Below, piece by piece: positions 1 through 7,230 of a stretch of 14,012 nt of DNA. Below the pieces are notes generated by a model. The model did not search any database, was not told where the DNA came from, and saw only the letters and a program-made list of their open reading frames with translations. How positions within the stretch are numbered: position 1 is the first letter of the stretch; each line of letters begins with the position of its first letter. Both the position numbers and the translations under genes were made by a program. This DNA is from Bacteroidales bacterium UBA1736 (lineage in GTDB: Bacteria; Bacteroidota; Bacteroidia; Bacteroidales; UBA932): contig DCIC01000124.1 of NCBI GenBank assembly GCA_002315825.1, positions 1-14,012 of the forward strand. Reading direction: 5' to 3'.

Positions 1-61
1 ACACCTGCGAATCTAAAGTTCTTAATCATATTAATAAACTATAAAATTATATTCCTATCGC

Positions 62-69
62 CAAATATA
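62..69 (-). promoter_or_regulatory. Candidate Bacteroidota -7 box for a leftward gene beyond the left edge
   Basis: Read on the minus strand, these bases are TATATTTG, an exact match to the Bacteroidota -7 consensus TAnnTTTG. No convincing -33 TTTG lies 19-21 bases upstream. The box sits just past the terminator that ends the SusD transcript, so it would start a new leftward transcript. The AT-rich bases 1-55 would then be its untranslated leader. I see no start codon with coding sequence inside the window, so the gene itself is inferred. Confidence 0.4.
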
Positions 70-100
70 GCATTTTATTTTGAAAAGAATACTCGAAGGC

Positions 101-163
101 AAAAAAAAGATACTGATAGCAGCAGAGAGGCTTTTTGGGGGCCTGTCTGCTGCTATCAGTATC
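101..163 (-). terminator. Strong rho-independent terminator of the SusD-like operon
   Basis: An 18-bp perfect inverted repeat (109-126 pairing with 146-163; left arm GATACTGATAGCAGCAGA) encloses a 19-base loop. Inside the loop AGGC (128-131) can also pair with GCCT (141-144). Read leftward, the stem is followed at once by eight T (A8 at 101-108 on the plus strand), the classical U-tract. It lies 57 bases beyond the stop codon of the downstream SusD-like gene. The plus-strand side has no T-tract, so termination should be directional and serve the leftward operon. Confidence 0.9.
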
Positions 164-172
164 ATAATTGGC

Positions 173-214
173 ATTACCCGTTGTCAATCAAGGGAATTGC
201 CCGTTGTCATTCAA
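173..214. repeat. Two-copy imperfect direct repeat, 23-bp period
   Basis: The 19-base unit ATT(A/G)CCCGTTGTCA(A/T)TCAA occurs at 173-191 and again at 196-214, with two mismatches. It lies between the terminator and the stop codon of the SusD-like gene, ending just before that stop. The role is unknown: it could be a chance local duplication or a pair of protein-binding sites spaced by about two helical turns. Confidence 0.55.
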
Positions 215-219
215 TTGGC

Positions 220-2862
220 TTATTTCCAAGCAGGATCCTGCTCCACTTTTGGATACTTAGCAAGGAAACTTGACGGGATCGGGAAATACTCGTGCTTGTC
301 CTGATAACCAACCTTGCCGGAAGAGAACTGATTGGTCAGCACTGTATAGAAACGGCTTTTATCCTTAGTACCATTCTCCCAGACAATACCCTTGTCGCTG
401 CTCTTTGGCGTACGGCTGAGCTTATCGTAAAGGATAGTATTCTGAGTACCGGCTTTTTTCATACGCGCGATTGCAGACTCGTCTTTCCAGCGGCGGATAT
501 CAGCCTGACGACCGCCTTCCATCCAGAGTTCAAGAGCTTTCTCTGTATTCAGACAGGCCAATACTTCGCTTTGTGACCTCGGGTTGACTGGAAAGAGCCC
601 GACTCTTTGCCTTATCTTATTGATACATTCTACGCTTGCAATTTGATCTCCTTGCTGAATAGAAGCCTCTGCAAAATCAAGATAAACTTCTGCAAGGCGT
701 ATGGCATTAAAGATGACGTATTCATTACCGAACTCATCAATACAGACATCTGACTTTTTGGAAACAGTCTTCATAGGGAGCCAGAATGATTGTCCCTTGA
801 GGCCATTGGAATTGATTCCAAGCTTGATGGATGCCTTTTTATCTTCCAGTGACATATCATTCAATGAAGACTCCGAGTATTCCATATTATATACAACATC
901 ATCAATATGCTTTATTGAAACGGACTTTCTACAATCATCATTCTCGAACATCTCAGCGAACCATTGAGGAACACCGATATTGCCGTCGCTGTCTATTCCA
1001 CCTGAATAAACCTCTGCAGGGTCAGCGACAAATCTGCTGGAGTTCCACCCGCCAAACTCAAGAATGCCATCCATTACAGGGACTTTGACATCAAAAATAC
1101 TCTCATCGTTCCCATAACCGTCTTTGTGGAACAATTGAGCATAATCATCCATAAGACGATATGGGCCGTTGTCGATTACATCCTTAAAATAAGATCTTGC
1201 ATTAGCATAATCACCACAAAGCATATAAAGCTTACCTAGAACAGTCTTTGCAAAAAATAGTGAAACAGTTGTTTTGGAAAGAGCTTTTTCGGTAGGAGCA
1301 ACTTCTATTTCGTTTTCCTTGAAAAGTTCAACTGCGTCCTTAAGATCATCTTTACAGAAAGTAAGAATTTCATCTCTGCTGTTTGTCATCACATTCCCTT
1401 CTTCATCTACAAATGGAGGATTTTTCCAATATGATACAGCCAGATAATAAAGGTATCCACGGATTGCCTTTTCCTGAGCCAAAGCCAGTTTATTTTCAGA
1501 AGAAGGTTTTTCTTCATCATATTTACTTAAATCCACAATAATCTTGGAAGTGTAAATAATACCTTCATAAAGGTCGTTGAAGAAATCAGATATCACGGTG
1601 TTCCTCCTACCATAAGTAAACTCATTGAGCTGAGCGATGGACTCAAAATAACTGCCACCATACATAACGTCATCGGAGCTCATATTGAAAGCTACCTGAG
1701 GGGCGATATAGGATTTGCCATTCTCGGTAGAAACAAAGGCTTTGGACAATGCAATGTATGCCTCGTCTATATCATATTTGGGGAAGCCAAGATCATTGAC
1801 AAGGAAAATCTCAGATGTCTTGTCTGTGCTTCCATTCTGAATAGAAAGACTCACATTGTAGGCTTTGCCAAGCTGACGGTTACGAGAATCAATCGAAACG
1901 ACCAGCTGACCTGCGGTATTGACAGTAACATCGGTAACATAGATATCAGCCTTCGGCTTTGCTCCCTCAAGGGATTCTTCATCATCAGCCTTTGTCAACA
2001 CTCTATCGAAACCGATACTGAAGAAAGAAAGTTTATCCTTCCTGCCGACAATCTCTTTGATAACACGGACAGGTGTTACATCAAAGACAATCTCGTTGTC
2101 GTGAATGTAAACTGAGCCATCACTGTAATCAGGAACAACAACAATGCTCTGGATTTGCTTGAGGAGGGATTCAATCTTACCCTCAGCGATATTGAGTCGC
2201 TCTTTGATACTATCAATCTGTGACTGAAGTTCAGCCTTGGCTTCGGATATCTCCTTGGCGAGTTTCTGGCTGATGACGCCGTCGAGCTTTTCAATGGCCT
2301 CTTTGATTGCTGACTGATAAGATGAGGTCAAATCAGCTTTTGCCTTCGCCAGAGCAGTTTTCTGCTCATTGACTGAAGCGAACAGGGTCGAATCATTTGC
2401 CGCGTTGACAGCCACAAGCGAATCCAACTTCGCATCAGTCTGAGCTATTGTGTAATAATCAGCAAGCTGCTCGTTCACCCATTTCTTCATTGATTCCTCA
2501 ACTTCAAAAGAAACTCCTCCGGGGATTCTGGCAACAACTCTACACAGAGAATCAAATTGAGCAAGAGTAGAGAAAGTGGCTCTTGTCCAGTCCTCATTAT
2601 TCTTGAGCTCGGTATTGACATAGTTTTTCAAAGCGGTGACTTCTGTCCCGACAAGGGCCTTCAAATCAGAGCTCATTGTAGCCTGAGACTGCTCAAGAGC
2701 ATCAATAGTCTTATTGATATTAGCTATCTGAGTATCTATGGACGCAATGGATCCAGTCTTGAGATTATCGATCTGATCTTGTAGATTCTGGATATCGTCC
2801 TTAAGGCAGGATGTGAACAACACTGCCGCAAGGGTAATTATCGAGAATAATCTAATCTTCAT
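220..2862 (-). CDS. SusD/RagB-family surface lipoprotein with N-terminal coiled coil (paralogue A)
   Basis: An 880-aa protein predicted to bind a glycan or other nutrient at the cell surface. The chosen ATG (2860-2862) gives a textbook lipoprotein signal, MKIRLFSIITLAAVLFTSC, with lipidated C19 followed by LKDD, which fits the K-(D/E)2 surface-export signal. An ATG 30 bases upstream would add MSVNFYIFSV and spoil the signal peptide. Residues 20-240 are rich in heptads and charge (coiled coil). Residues 241-355 look like a small beta domain (VVVPDYSDGSV to a TSEIFLV strand). Residues 365-880 are SusD-like: AIRGYLYYLAVSYWKNPP (466-483), LEFGGWNSSRF (601-611), RLAEVYLDFAEA (722-733), ELWMEGGRQADIRRW (778-792) and the terminal EYFPIP...DPAW. 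Typical SusD proteins have about 500-600 residues, so the extra length is the N-terminal insert. It starts 41 bp after its paralogue and is probably co-transcribed with it. The ligand is unknown. Confidence 0.9.
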   Translation of the reverse strand: MKIRLFSIITLAAVLFTSCLKDDIQNLQDQIDNLKTGSIASIDTQIANINKTIDALEQSQATMSSDLKALVGTEVTALKNYVNTELKNNEDWTRATFSTLAQFDSLCRVVARIPGGVSFEVEESMKKWVNEQLADYYTIAQTDAKLDSLVAVNAANDSTLFASVNEQKTALAKAKADLTSSYQSAIKEAIEKLDGVISQKLAKEISEAKAELQSQIDSIKERLNIAEGKIESLLKQIQSIVVVPDYSDGSVYIHDNEIVFDVTPVRVIKEIVGRKDKLSFFSIGFDRVLTKADDEESLEGAKPKADIYVTDVTVNTAGQLVVSIDSRNRQLGKAYNVSLSIQNGSTDKTSEIFLVNDLGFPKYDIDEAYIALSKAFVSTENGKSYIAPQVAFNMSSDDVMYGGSYFESIAQLNEFTYGRRNTVISDFFNDLYEGIIYTSKIIVDLSKYDEEKPSSENKLALAQEKAIRGYLYYLAVSYWKNPPFVDEEGNVMTNSRDEILTFCKDDLKDAVELFKENEIEVAPTEKALSKTTVSLFFAKTVLGKLYMLCGDYANARSYFKDVIDNGPYRLMDDYAQLFHKDGYGNDESIFDVKVPVMDGILEFGGWNSSRFVADPAEVYSGGIDSDGNIGVPQWFAEMFENDDCRKSVSIKHIDDVVYNMEYSESSLNDMSLEDKKASIKLGINSNGLKGQSFWLPMKTVSKKSDVCIDEFGNEYVIFNAIRLAEVYLDFAEASIQQGDQIASVECINKIRQRVGLFPVNPRSQSEVLACLNTEKALELWMEGGRQADIRRWKDESAIARMKKAGTQNTILYDKLSRTPKSSDKGIVWENGTKDKSRFYTVLTNQFSSGKVGYQDKHEYFPIPSSFLAKYPKVEQDPAWK

Positions 2863-2903
2863 AACGCTAAAAATATAAAAATTAACTGACAATCAATTCT
2901 ATA

Positions 2904-5558
2904 CTAGTTCCAAGCAGGATCCTGCTTGATGCCGGGATGTTCTGATAAAAATGATGCAGGGATAGGGAAATATTCGTGTTTGTCCTGATATCCTACTTTA
3001 CCGTCAGAGAACTTATCGGTACGGACAGTGTAGAAACGGCTGTTATCTTTGGTTCCGTTCTCCCATACAACATTCTTATCACTTTTCTTTGATTCGCGAG
3101 TCAATTTGTCATAAAGAATGGTGTTCTTGCTGCCTGCCTCGGTCATTCTCTTGATAGCCTCTTCGTCTTTCCAACGACGGATATCCATCTGACGATTGCC
3201 CTCCATATACAGTTCAATAGATTTTTCTTTCTTGATGGCATTTAGGTCAATCGAGCTGGACATTGTCTTTGAACCGGCTCGATTCTGTAGCTCATTAATA
3301 TATTTTTGGGCTGCAGCTACATCACCTGTCGGCAAGACAGCCTCTGCAGCATCCAAAAGAACCTCCGCATAACGCAATACAGTAACATAAATGTATTCAT
3401 TGCCAAACTCATCAACACAAACATCTGACTTCCTGGCAACAGTCTTGACAGGGAGGTACAGTGATTGTCCCTTCAGGCCATTGGACTTGATACCAAGTTT
3501 GTGGGAAGCTTTCTTTTCTTCCTGAGTCATATTATTCAAATCATCATTTTTGTAAAGCATAGACGGATAATCCATAATATTGTAAACTACTTCATCAACA
3601 CGTCTGACTGAACCGTTATAGCGATATGATTCTCCATCATTATCGTGGAACATCTCCCCAAACCATTGGGAAACAGCAAAATTACCGTCACTATTAATAC
3701 CGCCGGAATATACCTCGGCAGGGTCAGCTACAAATCTGCTGGAATTCCAACCACCGAATTCGAGCATACCATCCCCAAGATATAATCTTGCCTCAAATAC
3801 CTTCTCACTACTTCCGTTTCCTTCCTTGTGGAACAAATTTGTATATTCTTCGCCGGGAACAAGTGCGTAGTTCCCGCTTTTAATAACCTCGTTAAGAAAT
3901 TTTACAGCAGCAGCATAATCGCCAGTAGATAAATAAAACTTTCCTAAAAGAGCCTGAGCGAATGACTTAGTTACAAAAGTAGTTCCTTCTTTATCTGCTG
4001 GTCCTTTTCGTTCTGCAAGATTAGGAAGAGCATCCTCATACAGTTCTTTGATACAAAAATCAAATATTTCCTTCCTGTCAGCAACTTTAACATTACCTTT
4101 TTCATCCATAAATGGAGGGTTCTTCCACGACGATAAGAGATTGAAATAGTAATATGCACGGAGAGTCTTAATCTGAGCCAATATGTCCCTTTCTTCAGGA
4201 GTGAGGCCGACAGCGAGATCCAAGTTTGCAAACCTCTTGACAGACTTGTTTGCTACAAGGATTGCATCATAGTAAGAATTGAATAGATTTTCAATGAAAG
4301 GATTCCTCTTGTCGTAGCTGAACTCATTGAGGGCAGCGATATATTTATTGTCTCCACCATAATTAACATCATCGGAGCTCATATTGAAAACTATTTGAGG
4401 TGTGAGATAGGTCTTCTCTTTTACCTGTGAGGTAAGTGTTTTACTCAAAGCAATATAAGCTTCTACTCGTTCGTATTTTGCGGTACCAAGATCGTCAAGC
4501 AAGAAATATTCTGACCTCTTGTCTGTACTTCCATATTGAAGTGCAAGGCTGACTGAATATGACTTATTCAACTCACGTCCGTCAGAATTAATGGAAACCA
4601 CAAGCTGATTTGCGTTATTGACAGTCACATCTGTAATATAAATGGGGCCCTTAGGAGCCTTATCCTCGGACGACTCGTCCTCAGCCTTTGTAAGCACGTT
4701 CTTTATCTTTAGATCAAAGAATGAAAGCTTATCCTTTCTGCGGACAATCTCAGCGGCCACACTTGAAGGCCTGACATCAAACACAATCTGATTGTCATAA
4801 ACAACCACCGAACCGTCACTATAATCAGGAACAACAACAATACTCTGAACCTGTTTCAGCAGTGCTTCAATCTGCGCCTCGGCAAGATTCAGACGTTCCT
4901 TTATATTGTCAATCTGAGACTGAAGCGCTGCCTTGGCATCTGCAATATCCTTTTCAATCTTCTGGTTCAACTGGCCTCCGAGTGTTTCGATAGCTTCTTT
5001 GATTGCAGCCTGATATGATGAAGTGATTTCAGACTTTGCCTTGGAAAGGGCTGCTTTCTGAGCCGCAACTTCAGCAAAGAGAACTGAATCAACTTCCTCT
5101 TCGGCAGCAGCAATTGCATCAATCTGTGCCTGAGTCTGAGCGATTGTGTAATAATCAGTAAGCTGGTCATTCACCCAATCCTTGATGGTCTTTTCAATAT
5201 CGTATGAAATTCCACCAGGAATCTGGGCAATAATCTGGCAAAGTTCATCATATTGCTCAAGAGTTGCGAAAGTGGCTTTGGTCCAATTTTCATTGTTCTT
5301 CAGCTCAGAATCCACATAAGCCTTCAAGTTCTTTATCTCAGAATCCAGAAGAGCTTTGACATCAGAACTCACTGTGGCCTGAGACTTCTCCAGAGCGTCA
5401 ATGGTTTTGTTGATATTGGTAATCTGGGTTTCGATTGTGGCAATCGAACCTGATTTCAAAGCATCAATCTGACTTTGCAAGTCTTTGATGTCTTCTTTGA
5501 AGCATGACGTAAATAATACGGCAGCCAAGCCCAAAAGGGCGATAGTTTTGATTCTCAT
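2904..5558 (-). CDS. SusD/RagB-family surface lipoprotein with N-terminal coiled coil (paralogue B)
   Basis: An 884-aa paralogue of the next gene on this strand, with the same plan. The signal peptide MRIKTIALLGLAAVLFTSC ends at C19, and the following FKED fits the K-(D/E)2 surface-export signal. A coiled coil spans about 20-240, a small beta domain 241-355 (VVVPDYSDGSV at 241-251), and a SusD-like region 363-884. The SusD part shows LRAYYYFNLLSSWKNPP (466-482), EFGGWNSSRF (600-609), LRYAEVLLDAAEA (728-740), ELYMEGNRQMDIRRW (782-796) and the terminal EYFPIP...DPAW. The two paralogues align without gaps from C19 to about residue 295, so the spacer length has been kept exactly; they diverge more in the SusD part, with short indels. 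Tandem duplication is the simplest origin. No SusC-like partner lies on either side; the upstream gene is a symporter. The DNA is visibly more AT-rich than the GH3 gene. Confidence 0.9.
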   Translation of the reverse strand: MRIKTIALLGLAAVLFTSCFKEDIKDLQSQIDALKSGSIATIETQITNINKTIDALEKSQATVSSDVKALLDSEIKNLKAYVDSELKNNENWTKATFATLEQYDELCQIIAQIPGGISYDIEKTIKDWVNDQLTDYYTIAQTQAQIDAIAAAEEEVDSVLFAEVAAQKAALSKAKSEITSSYQAAIKEAIETLGGQLNQKIEKDIADAKAALQSQIDNIKERLNLAEAQIEALLKQVQSIVVVPDYSDGSVVVYDNQIVFDVRPSSVAAEIVRRKDKLSFFDLKIKNVLTKAEDESSEDKAPKGPIYITDVTVNNANQLVVSINSDGRELNKSYSVSLALQYGSTDKRSEYFLLDDLGTAKYERVEAYIALSKTLTSQVKEKTYLTPQIVFNMSSDDVNYGGDNKYIAALNEFSYDKRNPFIENLFNSYYDAILVANKSVKRFANLDLAVGLTPEERDILAQIKTLRAYYYFNLLSSWKNPPFMDEKGNVKVADRKEIFDFCIKELYEDALPNLAERKGPADKEGTTFVTKSFAQALLGKFYLSTGDYAAAVKFLNEVIKSGNYALVPGEEYTNLFHKEGNGSSEKVFEARLYLGDGMLEFGGWNSSRFVADPAEVYSGGINSDGNFAVSQWFGEMFHDNDGESYRYNGSVRRVDEVVYNIMDYPSMLYKNDDLNNMTQEEKKASHKLGIKSNGLKGQSLYLPVKTVARKSDVCVDEFGNEYIYVTVLRYAEVLLDAAEAVLPTGDVAAAQKYINELQNRAGSKTMSSSIDLNAIKKEKSIELYMEGNRQMDIRRWKDEEAIKRMTEAGSKNTILYDKLTRESKKSDKNVVWENGTKDNSRFYTVRTDKFSDGKVGYQDKHEYFPIPASFLSEHPGIKQDPAWN

Positions 5559-5591
5559 ATGCCTAAATTTAATTCAGTTAGGATTTTGCGG

Positions 5592-5599
5592 TAAAAATA
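5592..5599 (-). promoter_or_regulatory. Candidate -7 box upstream of the SusD-like pair
   Basis: On the minus strand these bases read TATTTTTA, one mismatch from TAnnTTTG, about 33 bases before the paralogue B start. The -33 element is unclear: the nearest TTTG on this strand lies about 31 bases upstream, and a run of eight C (G8 at 5624-5631 on the plus strand) falls in between. The 95-bp gap 5559-5653 contains no obvious terminator for the preceding symporter gene, so read-through transcription is also possible. Confidence 0.3.
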
Positions 5600-5653
5600 G
5601 TGTTTATTTCTAATAAAACGCCAGGGGGGGGCAAAAAATGCGCAATTTGACAC

Positions 5654-7099
5654 TTATTTGCACTTTTTTGAGCAAAAGAGAAGGCCGATGAAAGTCAAGG
5701 CACCGTTTACAAGGAGAAGTTCGAAACCCATCTGATAACCGCCAAGCCAGGCCTCGCTATGGGATGAAAGGACAAATGACAGGATAGGAGATAGAATGCA
5801 GACTGCGGGCAGCGATCTGCCACGGACCTTTCTTCTGCTCACCATTCCGAAGACAAACAGTCCGAGCAGAGGGCCATAAGTATAGCTGGCGACCATATAC
5901 ACGGCATTAATGACGCTCCCATTGCCTATCTTCCTGAATCCCATAATAATAAGTGACATCAAGACGGCATTGGCGCAGTGTATGACAATGTGGGACTTCC
6001 CGGAGGCGCGCTCGCCGCTGTCCATTTTCAAAATATCCAACGACACCGACGAAGTAAGAGCAGTCAATGCCGAGCCCGCACTGCTGAAAGCTGCGGCGAT
6101 GAGTCCAAGGATAAACACCACCCCCACTACAGGCGAGAGATACTGTGTGGCTACAATAGGATATACATTGTCCGCACCTTCTATGCTTATCCCCGACGCT
6201 GCGCAAAACTGGTAGAGCAACACTCCAAGGGACAAAAAGAGGAGATTGACAGGAAGGAACATCACGCCATAGGATAAGACATTTTTCTGCGAATCCCGAA
6301 GGCTCCTGCAGGAGAGATTCTTCTGCATCATATCCTGATCAAGCCCGGTCATAGCTATTACGGTAAACATACCCGCAAAGAACTGCTTGAAAAAGTACCT
6401 CTTGTCATTGAAATCGTCAAAGAACCATACCCGGCTCATCGGGCTGCACCTGACCTGCGACCAAAGTGCGCCTGCATCGAGTCCCATCTGTCTTGACAAA
6501 AACACGATGGACAAAACCACTGCGGCAATCAGAGCGAAGGTCTGCATCAAATCGACCCATACGATAGTCCTCACTCCCCCTTTGAGCGTATAAGCCCAGA
6601 CGACGAGCATCGTAACTGCCACATTCACAATAAAAGGGATACCCAGACTGTCGAAAACAAGAATCTGCAGAATCGATGTTGTCAGATACATCCTCACACC
6701 GCATCCGAGATACTTGGAGAGAATGAAAAACAGCGAGCCCGTCACCCTCCCGCTGTCAGAAAAGCGTTCCCCGAGATAAGCGTAAATACTGCTGATGTTC
6801 ATCCTATAATATAAAGGTATCAGAATATAGGCCACAGCAGCATACCCAAGGATAAATCCGAGGACCATCTGGATATATGAAAATTGGGAAGCCTGAACCA
6901 TCCCCGGGACAGAAACAAATGTCACTCCCGAAATGCTTGTGCCAATCATCGAAATAGCCACAATGTACCAGGGAGAATTCTTCCCTCCATTGTAGAAATC
7001 CTTCCCGGAGGCGCCCCGCGACGTCAAGCGCCCCGCGACAAGAAGTATCGCGAAGTAAACGGCAATTACGGAAAGTACTGCAAAAGGTGTGAAGCCCAA
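5654..7099 (-). CDS. Sodium:solute symporter (SSS family) membrane protein, TTG start
   Basis: A 481-aa, roughly 12-13 helix inner-membrane transporter of the solute:sodium symporter family (LeuT fold), expected to import a small solute with Na+. Family marks are DFYNGGKNSPWYIVAISMIG (34-53) with SGVTFVSVPG (57-66), the TLKGGVRTIVWVDLMQ stretch (171-186) and the Na+-site helix AAAFSSAGSALTALTSS (335-351). The length is normal for the family. The start is TTG at 7097-7099. It is forced: an in-frame TGA lies at 7115-7117 and there is no ATG or GTG before helix 1. A GGAGGTG sequence at 7116-7122 is rather far upstream (16 bases). The gene is divergent from the GH3 gene and lies 95 bp before the SusD-like pair on the same strand, so it may belong to one operon with them. 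The substrate cannot be read from sequence; a sugar, sialic acid or another organic solute are options. Confidence 0.9.
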   Translation of the reverse strand: MGFTPFAVLSVIAVYFAILLVAGRLTSRGASGKDFYNGGKNSPWYIVAISMIGTSISGVTFVSVPGMVQASQFSYIQMVLGFILGYAAVAYILIPLYYRMNISSIYAYLGERFSDSGRVTGSLFFILSKYLGCGVRMYLTTSILQILVFDSLGIPFIVNVAVTMLVVWAYTLKGGVRTIVWVDLMQTFALIAAVVLSIVFLSRQMGLDAGALWSQVRCSPMSRVWFFDDFNDKRYFFKQFFAGMFTVIAMTGLDQDMMQKNLSCRSLRDSQKNVLSYGVMFLPVNLLFLSLGVLLYQFCAASGISIEGADNVYPIVATQYLSPVVGVVFILGLIAAAFSSAGSALTALTSSVSLDILKMDSGERASGKSHIVIHCANAVLMSLIIMGFRKIGNGSVINAVYMVASYTYGPLLGLFVFGMVSRRKVRGRSLPAVCILSPILSFVLSSHSEAWLGGYQMGFELLLVNGALTFIGLLFCSKKCK

Positions 7100-7150
7100 G
7101 GGTATCTGTTGTTTTCACCTCCGAGTCAGACTCAGGGCGGAATTTTGGTG

Positions 7151-7158
7151 CGAATATA
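7151..7158 (-). promoter_or_regulatory. Candidate -7 box for the symporter gene
   Basis: The minus strand reads TATATTCG, matching TAnnTTTG except for one T-to-C change. It would give a leader of roughly 45-50 bases before the TTG start. No clear -33 TTTG is visible. It lies 42 bases from the oppositely directed candidate box of the GH3 gene, so the two promoters would share upstream DNA. Confidence 0.35.
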
Positions 7159-7200
7159 GCAAATTCCGGAATCGAAAGAATAGCATTGGCCAAAAATATG

Positions 7201-7208
7201 TATCTTCG
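7201..7208 (+). promoter_or_regulatory. Candidate -7 box for the GH3 gene
   Basis: TATCTTCG matches TAnnTTTG with one T-to-C change and is placed 22 bases before the ATG at 7231, a typical short leader. It lies downstream of the possible TTG start at 7186, which argues that translation begins at 7231. The -33 element is not obvious. Confidence 0.45.
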
Positions 7209-7230
7209 CCAAAGTGTAAAACCATTATCT

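Noticed and set aside
80..304. 74-aa open frame across the left intergenic region
   Set aside because: It runs through the terminator hairpin and into the end of the SusD-like gene, and its protein looks random.
220..7099. Canonical polysaccharide utilisation locus
   Set aside because: No SusC, no sigma/anti-sigma pair or hybrid two-component regulator is present, and the GH3 gene is divergent; the pieces alone do not justify the call.
7116..7118. GTG start with a good Shine-Dalgarno sequence for the symporter
   Set aside because: It is 19 bases upstream of the TTG and so in a different frame; the resulting protein has no transporter features.
7186..7230. Upstream TTG start for the GH3 gene
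   Set aside because: It would place 15 residues before a clean lipoprotein signal and starts upstream of the candidate -7 box at 7201.
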